Of a DNA stretch of 64,000 nucleotides, positions 34,501-47,990 are shown piece after piece; the first letter of the stretch is position 1; every line of letters starts with the position of its first letter. The notes under the pieces were generated by a model. That model was not told the origin of the DNA. It worked only from the letters and a program-made list of their open reading frames with translations, and did not search any database. The stretch is from Raphanus sativus. Taxonomy: Eukaryota; Streptophyta; Magnoliopsida; Brassicales; Brassicaceae. The translations under genes were made by a program, and so were the position numbers. The stretch lies in contig NC_079516.1 of NCBI RefSeq assembly GCF_000801105.2, positions 13,020,001-13,084,000 on the forward strand, in the 5' to 3' direction.

Positions 34501-37079
34501 ACACTCTCATGTGTCATCTTTTGCCAGGTTTTCAGATCCCATCATTAAAGACTGAATCTCTGCGTTACAAATTCATTTAATTTTTGCTAGAGCAAAAACC
34601 ACGTCTAGTATAAGACGAAACGGACCATTCGCCATGCATGCTGTTTGCGGACGTATGTATCATCAAACATGTGACAGTTATATCTCAACTTGCAAATATC
34701 CCTCTCTAAACTATATTGTATAATATGATTAATGATCGACGCAATTATAATATTTCATATTTAACATCACGTACCCATGAATCAACACCTTGGAAACTTG
34801 GAATTGAGTCAAAATAAACAAAGATTTTTATGATCAAGTGAGTGGGTACACGCGATATGATAAAAGAGAAAACGGACGGATAATTTGGGAGAGAAGATTC
34901 ACGTATAACGCACTTGCTAGAGGTGTGGGACACATGAGTACTGTGCACCATTTGTGTGTGTGGTCTAAAAGCAACAACCATTGTGGGAAACTTTGTCCGT
35001 TTAAAAGAAAACCCATTTCTTTAATTTAATTTTTTTAAAAATCCGTTTCTTATCTTATTTCAATTAAGTATGTGGAGTCTTTAAAACGTATACATCATTT
35101 CAATATTTAGAAAATCGTAGAAAAGTCATCACCATATGTATATTATACCATGTCAGTTTACAAAATGTTCAAAAAATGATTAGACGATAATTAGATTTTT
35201 AATTAAAAATATTGTTTAAACATGCTTAAACCGATTTTTGAATGTCAAGATTTAAATTTATAAAGAAAATTGTTTAAGAAGTTTTTTCTGTTAAGTCAAA
35301 TTTACCAGTTAGGTACACTGATTTTTAAAACATTGCAATTTGGTAATAAATAATATTTAAATTCGATTTAAGAAAAAATAATAGACAATATTTAAATTCG
35401 TTGTAGACTTGTAGTACATGATCACACAGTCAGTTACATACAGCTATCTACTTTTAACTCTTTTTTTCTTGATGATCGATCGGTGCATGACACAAAGCTG
35501 GAAAAATAGGGTTGATGGAAAACGAGCAAAGTGTGCCCTATTTTTGTTGTTGTCGTTCCAGTAAAAGATCAAGTTTGGTATACATAATGAATATGACAAA
35601 ACATATTCGTCAATTATCGAAATTACAGAGACATAATTTGGACTTTTCCAATATAGCAGAAGAGCAACATGAGTTTCCTTGTAGATCCCGAGGAAAAAAA
35701 ACAAAATTACTGAATCATTCTCTAACACTGTTAATGTGTCAATCACCAACCCGTGATAAGATGTTTTCGGGTTAACCTTTTATTCAGTACTAAGGATTAA
35801 AAAATAAATAAAGTGGGGTTGAATTACATATTGTAATACAAAATAATTTAACTAATGGTGGACCGTGGTTTGTTGAACATAGTTATTTATTAAATTTGTG
35901 TTTTTATTAAATTTAACCATGCTCTTCTTTTCTCCTAATCTCTCCCATCTTTGAACCCTAACCTACAGACCAACCCCTCCTTTCCTCCTTCCCTTAATTG
36001 ATTATTTTTTAAAAAAATATTAAAAGGTTCTAAATCTGAATGATCTGTAAATTTTCAAAGATTAAACTTAAATTTTTTCAAGTTAATTTTATTATGAAAA
36101 CATTTTTTTAATAAAATTGAACTTATAATCCATTAGTAAGAAGATAATACAAATGTTTTCGTCATTATACTAACTCTTCATAGGTTAAACTTATTATTTT
36201 CAGTATAATTCACTAAAATTAGTACAAATGTTAATTTTGATTAGATTATTGAGATTTAACTAGTCATCATAATAAATTCATATGTGAGATCTTATTGGCC
36301 TTTTCGAACCAAGCTTCTAAGGATCATTTATACTAATTTTTATATCTATATATGTATTTAATATTTTTACGTTTCATATTATATAATGTTTTAGAAAGTT
36401 TTTGTTGTTTTAGTATATAAAATATTTTTTAAGTTCCTATATTGATTTTGACTCTATTGAAAAATGTTTAACCAACTATATCTTAGAGTCTTTTTTTATA
36501 ACTAGCTGAACTATTTTTAGTGTATATAATCCTCCTCTATCATATTATAAGATGTTATGTCTAAAACACAAAAATTAAGAAACTTATTTTTATCTGAAAG
36601 TATCACTAAGAACATAAACTAAAAATTGATTCAGCCAATCATAAAAATTGTAGAATAAAATTAGTTGAACAGTTTTATTAAAGTTAAGTTTAACATATAA
36701 AGCTGAAAACATCTTATATTTTGAAGCATTAAAATATTTTTTGAAAACATCATATATTATGAAATGAATAGATTATTTTAAATTATTTTTAGAAAAAATA
36801 TTTTTTTTTGTTTTAAGCCAAAATATGTTACATTATAAAACATATAGAGTATTATATATATTTATACCTTTATATGTATCTTATCCTTTTCAACTAATTA
36901 TAATAACTTTTGTTAATTACCTTTCTATCATTCTCTCAGAAAAAGGTGAAAATCACAACTTAAAGCTGGACAAAACACACAACGTAAACTTTAAAACGGT
37001 CCAGCCATATAAAGCACCTTACCTACCTTCATCTTTAATCACATCTGTTACCGTCTAAAGCAAATTGCAATTAGTTTAA
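31523..37079. other. ARF2 5' region and long AT-rich gene-poor spacer
   Basis: The first 350 bases are the ARF2 5' UTR and promoter, with a CT microsatellite (about 31736-31752). The rest is AT-rich. The open frames here are short and match no family I recognise. Short transposon-like scraps are likely but could not be bounded. No trace of the PPR gene that follows ARF2 in Arabidopsis (from memory) was found. Confidence 0.5.
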
Positions 37080-37092
37080 CTAGATTCAATCT

Positions 37093-37107
37093 CCGCGCTA
37101 CGCGCGG
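37093..37107 (-). other. Helitron 3'-terminal hairpin
   Basis: Six-base-pair GC stem CCGCGC/GCGCGG with a three-base loop, nine bases from the CTAG terminus. Known to act in termination of rolling-circle transposition. Confidence 0.88.
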
Positions 37108-37545
37108 ATAAGTGTTTTGAATTAAGTTTGTTTTAAAAAAAAGTAAGTTTGGTTGGGATTTGACTGTAATTTTTTCAATGATTATTATCCAAATAAAAAG
37201 TTTAAATTTCGCATGGAAGTAGTGGCGATAGATACTGAATGGATGTAACAAATAAGAAGCAAAATAGGTTCTTTAATTAACGTAAATAACGATAGAAGAC
37301 TTCATATCCCCTGAAGAATTTTTCTTGGGTGTGGTTCATAGTAGAACAACCTGAAATTTGGATAAGTCAGAACAATTATGTGTATTTAATTGGGTATTAA
37401 AATATTGTTTTCAAAGACTAAAAATACATACTTGTTGTAGCTGGGTAAAAATACTTGGCATGTCTTCAAATGTATGCTCCATTGTACATTATTAACCTTG
37501 AGAATTTTTTCTTTAAATACGGAGGCGTTTTGATATTGTTGGAAG

Positions 37546-40500
37546 TTAGGAATTATAATTGAAATTAATACCTGGGTGGGATAGAAGCTCTTTGAAGATC
37601 TCTTTGTATACAATGTTTTTTACCTTGAGCTGATGTGAATCTTTGCCTTTGATGATGTTTAGTCCCGCTTTACTTGTGACACGGGAGAGAGCAACATAAA
37701 GTTGGCCATGAGAGAACACGGGTTTGGGCAGATATAATATGACCTCTTTGAGACTTTGGCCTTGGCTCTTGTTGATCGTCATTGCGTAACACAATCTGAT
37801 TGGATATTGCCGCCGACGTAAAGTAAACGGTAGTTTTGTCTCTTCATGCAAGAGGACAATTCTTGGAATCAAGACCTCTGTTCCGATGTGTGATCCAGTG
37901 ATGATTACTGCCTTTAGGAGGCGATCGCCGACATAAGTTAGGATCATACGGGTACCGTTGCATAATCCCTTCCTTTGATTTATGTTGCGTAGAAGCATAA
38001 CTGGAGCACCAACTTTGAGCGTCAGCTTATGCGACGGCAGCCCTGGATATTCCAACGAATTGAGGTACTCAACAGCGTATAGTGTATCATTCTGATCGGA
38101 TCGAGTATCTGATATCTCGAAGCTGTCAGAGCTAAAGTAGTCTCTTGAAACCCCCTCAGTTTGTGAGATGGTGTAGGCATTGATCTCATCAACGGTTTCA
38201 TTACGGGGGGTGAGTATAGCTTTATCAGTATATGAGGTCTGAGAGGGTGTCAGCTTGGTAACATCTCCGTACGCTGCTTCAACCACTTCTTTTAATGATC
38301 CAGCATCAATGTCCTCGATCAACGATCTATCCACATCTATCATTTGTTCGTCATAGTTGTTGTGATCATCAGTAGAATCCAATTGAGAACGGCCTTCTCC
38401 GACCTCGAGGAGCCAATTCGAGAACTCCTTCTCATCCTGATTGACTCGCATATTTGTTTTCAGAGAGAACTTGTTGCAGCTATGCCATAGGTATGAGTGA
38501 CTGATCGAAGCTGATACAGTATCAGCTCGACTTCCTTGAGGAATTACCGGTAGTATCTGCCTAAAATCCCCACCCAGCAGAACTGTCTTGCCACCAAAAG
38601 TCTGATCCTTTGCGGTAGGATTTTTCTTAGACATTATATCCCTCAACGTTTTGTCTAGAGCCTCAAAAGCATGCTTATGTGTCATAGGGGCCTCGTCCCA
38701 AATAATTATATCGGTTTTCTCGATCAGCTCAGCAAGCATCGTGCTTGGTTTGATGTTGCATAGTTTATCTTCAGAGAGTTTTAAAGGGATATTGAAGCGC
38801 GAATGGGCTGTTCTACCGTTGGGGAGAAGTAAAGCAGCTATTCCTGAAGAGGCGACCGGTAGAACTATCTGTTTTCTAGAACGAATTCTTGATATAATGG
38901 TCTGGTATAGGAACGTTTTCCCGGTTCCACCTGGGCCATATACAAAGAATAACTTCCCATCCTTTCTATCAACAGATTGTAGGACTGAATCGTAAATCAC
39001 ACGCTGTTCCGGATTAAGCTGTCTGAATTGCTTCTCATGCCGTAGCGTCTCCTCAGCGATATCGTAGTCCATTTCTTGGTTCCACAAATTGTTTCCTAAT
39101 TCTTTGAGAAGGATCGGTTTGATCTTGGGCATACTTTTAATATCACCCAATGAACGGTCATGCATCCGCATTAACTTTTCCACTTCGATTAACGTGTATT
39201 GCTCAAGAGTTTCGTCATCGAGTTCCAGATTCGCATGCCCCATAACTCGCTGTCTCTTGTAAAGTATGTCCTCGCTCATTGATTTCCAAAAGTGTTCCCA
39301 TAGACTTTTAGGGTTGGAAACAAAGCAATTGGTCAGAAACATGACAAACATATCGCGGAGTTGATATGGGGTTGCCGATCTAACACCTTCGGCCATAGTC
39401 TCGTGCCACTCGGTATCGTCGTCCAAATATCCCCGAGCATAACAAACTGATTTGAAGTCAGGGTATTTGATATCGTTGAATGTTTTAAGCTCATCATAAC
39501 TTCTAGGACCCTTAATCTTATTTATGAGAATCCTCAGAAAATAACGATCACCTGATGATGGATGAACAGCAACAATCCTACCAATAGCTTTGCCCTTTTT
39601 GCGCTCCATCCACATTTTCGTGTTGCTGTGCCACACAAAATATTCTGGTATTTGTACATACGTTAACGTCCTCGCAAATGCTGACCGTCTGCACAACACC
39701 ATCCACTCAGTGAACATTGTCTTCTCTATGCCTGGCTTGCGGATCACACGACCGAGGTTATCAGTTTCTTTGACCGTGATATTATGTTCGCCTTCCAAGT
39801 GAATAATAAGCTTCTCAACCGATGGTTTTCGTTTGTGTATGTGGAATGCAAACGTCCTCCACATAGCTTCGCAAGCTGATAAATACCGAGCCTCGATAAA
39901 TTCCTGGATCTCATCCCGTTGTTTGACAACTTTCCCACTTGATGGTCCAGGGTCTGCTGCATCAGACGGTTATGCCGTATATCCCTTTTCAATAACAGCT
40001 GATGCTCTATCAACACCCTTGGTTATGTATTTGAATAAGTACTTCACCGCACTTGTACGATTACACCACTCCACATTGATATGAGCTTCATACTTCTTTA
40101 GAAGATCAACGTTATGAGGTACAACAAAAGTGTTGTCTAGGATTACCCCATCTTTAACCACAGAAGCATTACCGTTTCTGCGCCGCCGATATAACACATA
40201 CCCTGATTTGTCAATCGAGGTGTTCTCATTAAACGGTCGAGGATACTTCTTCGTGCACACATTCTTGTCCATGCATGGGGACTTTGGATTAATGGAACCA
40301 CATGGCCCATGTATCATGTGTTTCGTGACCAAATTGTAAGCACAGGGATCCGTTTCTTTATTCGGGAGCTCGGCTGAAATTATCTCATCGACTTCTTCGG
40401 CACTTGGTGTTCGAGAATCGTTTCCCAACCACAATAGTATATGGGCATGCGGTAGACCTCTTTTTTGGAACTCTATTCTGTGGAGAGCTGCTGTATATGG

Positions 40501-43500
40501 TTTGAAGAAAGTTCCTTTTTTGAAGTCCTTGAGCAGTTGTTCCAACTTCATTTTAAATACTCGACACTCGATGTCTGGCCTATTATTGGGGGAATCTCCA
40601 CCATATTTTGCGAGATGATCTTTGATCTCTCTCCAGTTAGGGTTAGCGGTGATTGTGATAAACAGATCCGGATTGCCAAATTCTCTACAGATAGCCATCG
40701 CATCATGGTATTTCTCAACTAAGTACCGGGGTCCACCGGTAAAACTCGGCGGCAGAATAAACCTCTGACCAATAATCTTAGCATCAGTGTCACCTCTGCT
40801 TACGGCATCGAGGACATTACTGTATAGTTCGGCTCTCAGAACATCTTGATTATTCCTCGCCCACCTTAGTCGATCCTCCTCAATTGCAGTGTATATATCC
40901 ACCATAAATTGATGGAGAAGACGACCTCCTCTAACCAACGTCATTCCTTGGTTAAGCCGGGTCTGGAGTAACGAAGCATAATACTGACGTATAGTCAGGT
41001 ATTGTCTTGTTCTCGATGTGCCTGTCTCAAGGTGGAGGGGGATATCTGGATGATAGCCATACTCTCCAAATGGAAACAAAAGAGGATATTGCAGAGCCAT
41101 GTACAGAGGGTGATCATCACGTATATGCTGCAAAGTGTCAGACTGAAACTGGACAACAATATCCCGCTCCCCAACTGGTGATGACATATCCCCGACGATG
41201 AGCCCCGCTACCTCATCCGTGCTCGGAAGATCATATTCTTTCCCCTTTCCTTTATCATGGAGTAGCGTTATCCTACACTCCGTCCCAATGCTTTCGTAGT
41301 GATCCCGGGCTTGACGGAAAATCTTAGCTAAACAATTATTCTCGTCCACCATCTCGATGAGAAGCTTGAGAGTATTCTCATCGAGGTTACCTTCTGCTGA
41401 TCCTTGCCCCATTGCGTTTAGCCGGTTCCTAACTTCGTTGCGTGTATCAAATATATAAAGTTGGAGATATGCTGGGAGGCGGCCTTCCCGCGGGATCAGT
41501 GAGCCTATTCTGTGGTGGGTTTGCCCTTGTATCCGTACAGTGTAAGGACCAGGCGCATGTACCACGCTATTATCCATTTTCATCCCAATTGAGGTGAAGG
41601 CTAGTACAGAATTGTAGACTCGAATATTATCTCGAAACGACCTGGACTGTAGAAGTTCTCCTAACAGGGCCGGGGGTTGCTTGATAGGCGGAAGCCTTAT
41701 CTGCCCATGGTTACAGCAGATTAGGAACGTTGGTTCGCCTGTGCGGGAGTCCGTCCCCGTGCTTTCCGAAAGCCACATTAAAGCCCCACATTTTGAGCAT
41801 GCCACGATTGGATTTTCTTCGGATTGGGATGTCGAACCTTTAGCTGAATAATTTTTGGGAAAGAGTTATTAGATTTTGGTTGATTTATTATTTCAATACG
41901 TAGGCAAGTTATAAATTTTGTGTAAATTAGTGGATTTAAGAAATTATGTTTTTGAAGAAAAAACAAAAAAAAAAAAGAAATTATGTTACTTTAGTAGATA
42001 GTACTATGAATTAGGAAACTGGGTTTTCATTATTTATTATACCATATTCGAGGATATTTCGAGTGCGCTGTTTATAATTTCAAAATAATATGACTTCATA
42101 TTATAATATTATAATATTGTTTTCCTAGGTGATGAAAAAATATAATTATTTAATTCGGGGTGTAGAATTGTTTAATAGGAACAAACTTTGTAATTTATAT
42201 AAAGTATATATAATTGTAGTGATCTATCTATGTTATTATTTGTGAAGTGATTTTGCTTTATGTGTCAATGTCTCCATATTTGTAGGTTTATATTGTTTTA
42301 TTTAACATTTTGTATTTAGGTTTTAGTTAAGTCATTAAGTCATTAAGTGTTTTGGCTAACTCACTGATTTATTAACTAAAATTATCATTCATGAATCATT
42401 AAGTCATTAGTTGTGGTTGGGAAGAGAATTTGTTTATGTGTCATTGTCTCCATGATTTCAGGTATTCGACTTATTATATTATTTAAACAAATTTTCGAGT
42501 ATTAATATCAGGTTTAATTTTTCATTAACTAATTGGTTATAAATTAATATGATAAGTCATCAAAACTATACCTAGAAAAGATAATTCTTATAAATGTTTC
42601 TGTTATATTATAATTAGTATTTCTTGTTATAAAAGATTAAGAGATTGAAAAATTTAGAACTAAATATTGTGATCTTATTTATATATCATGTTTTCCCGGA
42701 TTTTAAATCAATTTTATTATTATATTATTTTAATAATTATATTTTAATAATATTTATTTTATATAATATTAGTTAGTTGATTATAAACGAATGTGATAAA
42801 TCATCAAAAATGGAAAATGTTTATATTAATAATATTACGCATTAATGTGTATGAAACGTTAATGTGTAGAACAATTAGTATGAAACATTAATGTGGAGAA
42901 CAATTATAATAATGTATTAAGTAGTCTAAAATAGTTGTGTAAATTTCGTTCAAACAATGTGTCACAATTTTTTTATGGAAAGTTTATGTCTATAATAACC
43001 TATATATTTTGTTGAATTTTTATGACATATATGTGACGTTGATTCAAACTTTACGGTAAAGCAGAGACAATTATTGATTATATTAATTTTTGAGTTAGTA
43101 AATCATATAATTATTCGTAAGTAGTTTACACACACATGTACGGACAAAACCCCTACTTATATATATATAAGCAGATTACTTATATACCTTTGCTGTCGAT
43201 CTATATTGAAATAGAGGGGTTCAAATCTTATCATGTTACGTCCGTCTTATGGGGTTAGTATTTTTTACTAAACTAAGCTGAAACCGTGGAAGTATGATAA
43301 ATTATGTAAGCTATGTAACTGTTTGCAACTACTTTATAGATGTTTACATGCAGACAATATTCTGGGATGATAGAGTTTCAAAGGGTGTGTACCTTTCCTC
43401 TTTGCCCGGGTGCGACGAAGCCCAAGTGGCTGGGTTGAAGGAGCTGTAACAAAAAAGTAGACAATATATATTATTTTTTTAGACTTTTTAAGTTAAGTGG

Positions 43501-45038
43501 ATTATGAAAGCGCTGATGCGTACTGTGTGATGTGGACGATGTTCGTTTTGATAGCATAATGGCCCTCCTCATGTTACGTGCATTTTTTTGCTTGACTATA
43601 AAGGTTAAGAGGTATTAGTGGTGAGGAAAAGTATGTATGATATTCGTGTTATGTAATTGTATCTTACTATAAGTGTCGCAACCATCGCATCCACCTGCTT
43701 GGTAAATTTTGAAATTGTTAATGTAATAACCTTTTGTTCCCAATAAAAGGAAAAATAAAACTTACAGTCATAATATTTAGGCTTGAATATTGGCGGGTGG
43801 ATTATTTGGCGATCTGAAAGTAAGGACAGTTAGAATAGTGTCAATTATAACAGGAAGGCTGGAATAATTTTGATCTCAAAAATAGAAATCAACCTTTGGG
43901 TTTTGAACGCGATCCGAAGGGCCGTCCCCTCTTTCTTCTAGCTGTATTTCCGGCCGAAGTTCCTGTGTTGCAAAAGGATTAAGAAGCAGTAAATTTGTGA
44001 AAGAACATAATATCATTTATAATTTTAAATTATTGAACTCTTTCGATCAGTTGTTTTTTTTGAAAAATGAATCATGGTTTTACATGGTAGACATAATTAT
44101 ATGTAAGTGAGAGATTATGTTGGAGTAATTATTAACTTAACGAATAATTTCTGGAAAACTTATCAGGATTACCACCATTCGAGATACATCATATTTAACG
44201 TATCACTATCAATGTAATAAATAGATTTAGTTTCAGTAATATGGATATATTTGTGTATTCGTTAATTAATATTATTAATTTGTTATTATAGTACTAAAAC
44301 ATGTGTTACAGATAATATAGAGCGGTTTTTTTTTTTGTAAGTAGAAATATACATAGCATAATGTATTGATATTTGACAGATACACCAGCAAATCTACTTA
44401 TTCCCATGTTTAACACAATCAGTATGACCCCATTACGATAAACAATATATAAAAAATGTAATTATGATTATATATGATTATATGAGTCGTTATATTTGTA
44501 TCCTATAATTGTTTCATCTGAAACCCATCTCTATAAAATAACCAGTAAGCGGCTGAAATTGTGAGATGTTGCTAAATAATATTTTAATTAAAATAGACTT
44601 TACAGTTTTTTACGACAATGTTTTCAAATGGAAATAATCATACACTATATATTTTCTAATCACATGTTATGTAAATTATGATACAGATTAGTGTAGCCAA
44701 CTCAATACATTTGTTCGACTACCAAATTATAGATCAACAATATTTATATTTTATTCGACTTGCAAAAATGGTAAATCATAGTTCTCGAAAGAATATAAAA
44801 ATATTTATAAGTATACACATCTGTGTTTCCAGATCAACTAAATACGTCGGATCGGAAAAGTGTTGGGTACGGGTTGATTTTTTGGTTTTGAAGATTTAGA
44901 CACAACTACTACTTAGAAGAGAAGACCTATGAAGTGTTCTAGCCAGACAAACTGGTGGTAAGTAGCTAAGTGGAGAAGAGTGAAGGTTTTTTGGTTACCG
45001 CCAGGTTCTATCGGGGGAGGAGGAGGCGGGTTCATCAT
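37546..45038 (-). pseudogene. Helitron Rep/PIF1-like helicase gene with one internal stop
   Basis: Five exons join in one frame: 44999-45038, 43894-43962, 43766-43813, 43393-43443 and 37546-41843, 1,502 codons. The only lesion is a TAA at 39970-39972. Exons 1-4 encode a proline-rich start (MMNPPPPPPIEPGG), an AT-hook (RRKRGRPFGS) and a basic stretch (LGLRRTRAKRK). Exon 5 starts before a zinc-type motif (VACSKCGALMW). The Rep domain has FITITANPNW, the HUH motif GLPHAHILLW and the catalytic-Tyr region VKYLFKYITKG. After the stop comes the SF1 PIF1-like helicase: Walker [12 protein letters not shown], Walker [23 protein letters not shown], and the C-terminal [15 protein letters not shown] and [11 protein letters not shown]. 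Rep nicks and rejoins DNA; the helicase unwinds it. With the stop, Rep and helicase would be separated, so this copy is probably non-autonomous now, unless read through. Confidence 0.88.
43130..43175 (-). other. Helitron-like 5' terminus inside intron 4 of the Rep/helicase gene
   Basis: On the minus strand an A is followed by TCTGCTTATATATATATAAG and then TAGGGGTTTTGTCC. This resembles the 5' TC end of Brassicaceae Helitrons, including the palindromic TA core. It lies in the 1.55-kb intron before the main exon. It may mark a nested non-autonomous Helitron whose 3' end I could not find. Confidence 0.4.
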
Positions 45039-45867
45039 TGTGTTGCTCGGTGATCTCAAGAGGCACCAAACCGGTTGAAGGCCTCACGGCTTGTTCTTTG
45101 AGAAGAGGATGTGAATCCGATGTCACAGAGATTGGAGGGACGAAGGTTGCGAAGGAAAAGAGAAGGAAGAATTATTTAATTATGCGGGTTGGGTTTTTTG
45201 TTTTTAACACAATCTAGGTGTTAAGAAACGGAGCAGGAATGAAATTAATGATTAATAAGTGAGATTGATTTCTGTATAGTTGATAGAAGATTTGTTCAAA
45301 ACAAATCGCATTATTATTAACTCTAAGGCGATATAGTAGCCGTCAATCACGTTTGTTTAATGGTAACGTAACCGCTATGTCCCGAACGGTTTGAAACCAA
45401 AGAAGATACAGTCACTACAGGAAATATGGGTAGTAATAGCGGACGAAAAGCGCTATGATTCATTTTTAATAGCGCTTCTTTGGACGCTCTGACATCGCCC
45501 GTTATAATAGGTCTGACCCTTTTAATAGCGGTTTTCGGTTGTGCTATTATTAAGTTTATAACAATAGCGTTAGTTTGAATGCAATAATTAATATTTATAA
45601 TATTATAATATTATAATTAAATAAATTAATTGATTTAAAATTAATTAATTGATTAAAAACTAATTAATTTAAAATAAATGATTCAAATTAAATCAAAAAT
45701 CAATTTAGAAAATAAATTTAAAATCTATTCATTAATTATAATCAGTTTACAATTAAATCAGTTTACACATTAAACAAAAAAAACATTAAAAAAAGACAAA
45801 TTTGGTTTAATTGTAAACCAAAAAAAAACAAAAAAAACTAATATCTCTAATATTCTCAGAGCTTCAC

Positions 45868-46500
45868 CTCGCCGCCACCTTTACTGGCTCCTCCACACCG
45901 TCAACGCTTTCAAACACGCTTCCATTATCCAGCATCACAAACTCCTCCACCAATTCTCCTTCCCGTGTCAACATCTCTCCTACAGAATACAACACAGGTC
46001 CGACTCCACTCCCTCGTTCCGACTCCGGAAAGATATCTCCTTAAAGCGGATACGCTGCTCTGTAACACAACTTATTCTCCTTCCCTGTTCCTTCTTAGAT
46101 CTGTAAACAAAACAAAAATTCGATTACAAGTATATAGGAAGATGAAAAGACAGAGAGAACAGATAAAGGAAGTGAGTTTACCTGTCGTTGTGGTGAAGAG
46201 GTGAAACGATTTCTTTATCGTAGCCTCTGGACGAAGCTATGGTGGTGACGATGGAGATGTGGTTGTAACGACGACGAGCTGTGGTGGACACGGAGGCAAA
46301 GTCTGCTGGTGAGGTTTAGTAGAGAACAAGGAGATCGAGATGAAGATGATGATGGCAGCGGCTGAGCTTATGGTGGTTGAGATAGCTTCATTGACGGCGA
46401 GATGGCGGCGTCAGAGGTTATAGTGATGGTGGTTGTGTAAGGATGAAGAAGATCGAAAAAGGATAAAGAACACGATGTCGATTTGGTTTTTAGAAGAAAC
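45868..46500 (-). pseudogene. Possible captured gene fragment in the CACTA element
   Basis: On the minus strand a C/T- and CACC-rich leader-like segment ends CAACGACAG/GTAAACTC near 46180, a plausible donor. A second segment (about 46110 to 45868) begins after an ACAG acceptor. It has an open stretch reading VGPVLYSVGEMLTREGELV, then EEFVMLDNGSVFESVDG and a stop. No family recognised. Base composition is much less AT-rich than the rest of the element. Confidence 0.4.
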
Positions 46501-46679
46501 ACATTTTAAGTTTGTTCATTATTGGCCATTGGATTTAGTTTAATCTATTGGCTGTGGTTAAAAGAAAGTGTGATCCTCGCACTTGCACCTTAGTGGTCAG
46601 TTTTTGACCAATCAGATTTTTTTATTATTTTGTTTTCTTTTTAATACAGAAAGTCACAAAATATTTGTAGAAAATTGAA

Positions 46680-47990
46680 ATTAAGGTTAATGAAAATAGA
46701 CTTATTGTTTAAAGATTGTGATTTTAAGTTAAAGTTTGAAAAAACTAATTTTAGAATTTAAATCTAAGATTTGGAGTTATGTTTTAAAATACCAATTTTA
46801 AGATATACATTTAGAGTTTAGAGTTAGGGTATTGGACTTAAGATTTGAAATTAAAAATTTTAAAATAATAAAAAGATTAGAATTTATTTTTTTTGGTTAG
46901 AGTTTAGAGTGTATGATTAATTCAGGGTATGGCATGTATAAGTGTGTGTGACAAAAAAATACATATACTAGTGTATAGTTTAGGGTATGGTATATAAGTG
47001 TATAGTTTAGGGTATGAGGTTTAGATTTAAAATCTGAGATTAAAATCCCTGATTTAACCTAATTAAGTTTCTAAATTCTAAACCCTAATTTCTAGATCTC
47101 TAAAACATATATTATCTACTCGTATATTAAAAATTAAAATAACTATGATATAATCATAATACATGTGAAATTGATAAATTGGTATATATATATATATACT
47201 GAGAATACGTTTGGGATTAGATTATTAGAATGTGAAGATTAGTATTTATGGTATAGGGTTTGGTGTTAAAGGTATGTGGTTTATGCTATTAGATTTATAG
47301 TTTTGTATTTGAAAGTTATGACCTATATAGCTATAGATTTTCAAAGAAATATATAATTTAAGTTTAAAATGTTCTATATATTTTAGGTATATACTAAGGT
47401 TTGGGGTTTAGGGTTTGAAGGATTTGGGGTTAAGTTTTGAGGTTTAGAGTTAGAGGTATGATTTTAGGTTTGGAGTTTAGGGTTTGAGATACACCAAATA
47501 TATAACCTATTATATATTTATATATAAATATTACATATCAAAACTCTAATTATCACTTTTATCTTTTAATTTTACACTCAAACATATAAATTAAAATACA
47601 AATTTTGTTATAATTAAAATATAAATTAAAATATATGGGTATATATCTTTAGAGTGTATTATTAATTTAGTCTATGATATATCTAAGTGTATAGTTTAGG
47701 GTATGATATATTAAGCTCAAGTTTTAAAAGATTAGAAGTCAGAACACTACTGCATATTAAATTTTTCTAACAATATATATAATCTAGATAGATAAAATTA
47801 AAATAAAATGATACATATATAAATCTTATTCTTAAACCCAAACCCTATATTCCATACCATATACTCTAAATCTCTAATTTTATTCTCTAAGCAATAAATC
47901 TGTTCACTAAACTTATATTCAAATTCTAATTTAAATCCAAACTATAATATATCTTAAGAGTTAAAGGATTACACTTTAAAATGTGAAAAT
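46680..47990. repeat. Degenerate GGTTTAGGG-type repeats within the CACTA element
   Basis: Many loosely spaced variants of GGGTTTAG, TTTAGAGT and TAAACCCTAA, some in each orientation. They resemble diverged telomere-like or intergenic simple repeats; no regular period could be established by eye. Confidence 0.5.

Larger units (their letters stand above)
37080..45290 (-). mobile_element. Helitron (rolling-circle transposon) with a nearly complete Rep/helicase gene
   Basis: On the minus strand the 3' end is CTAG followed by a host T (position 37079). It is preceded by nine bases and a GC-rich hairpin CCGCGC-TAC-GCGCGG (37093-37107), the diagnostic Helitron terminus. The Rep/helicase gene runs from 45038 to 37546. 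The 5' TC end is not certain. A candidate A/TCTTCTATCAAC junction is at 45290-45291, used here as a provisional limit. The element could extend beyond the CACTA insertion at 45413. There are no target duplications, as expected. Confidence 0.8.

Noticed and set aside
35512..35775. 87-residue open frame in the spacer right of ARF2
   Set aside because: No recognisable domain, AT-rich context, no splice partners or promoter-like sequence.
36525..36770. Another Stowaway-like MITE
   Set aside because: The left end (CCTCCTCTATCATATTATAAG) resembles the family but no matching right end or TA pair could be fixed.
38651..38995. 114-residue plus-strand frame inside the Helitron helicase
   Set aside because: Antisense of the conserved helicase motifs.
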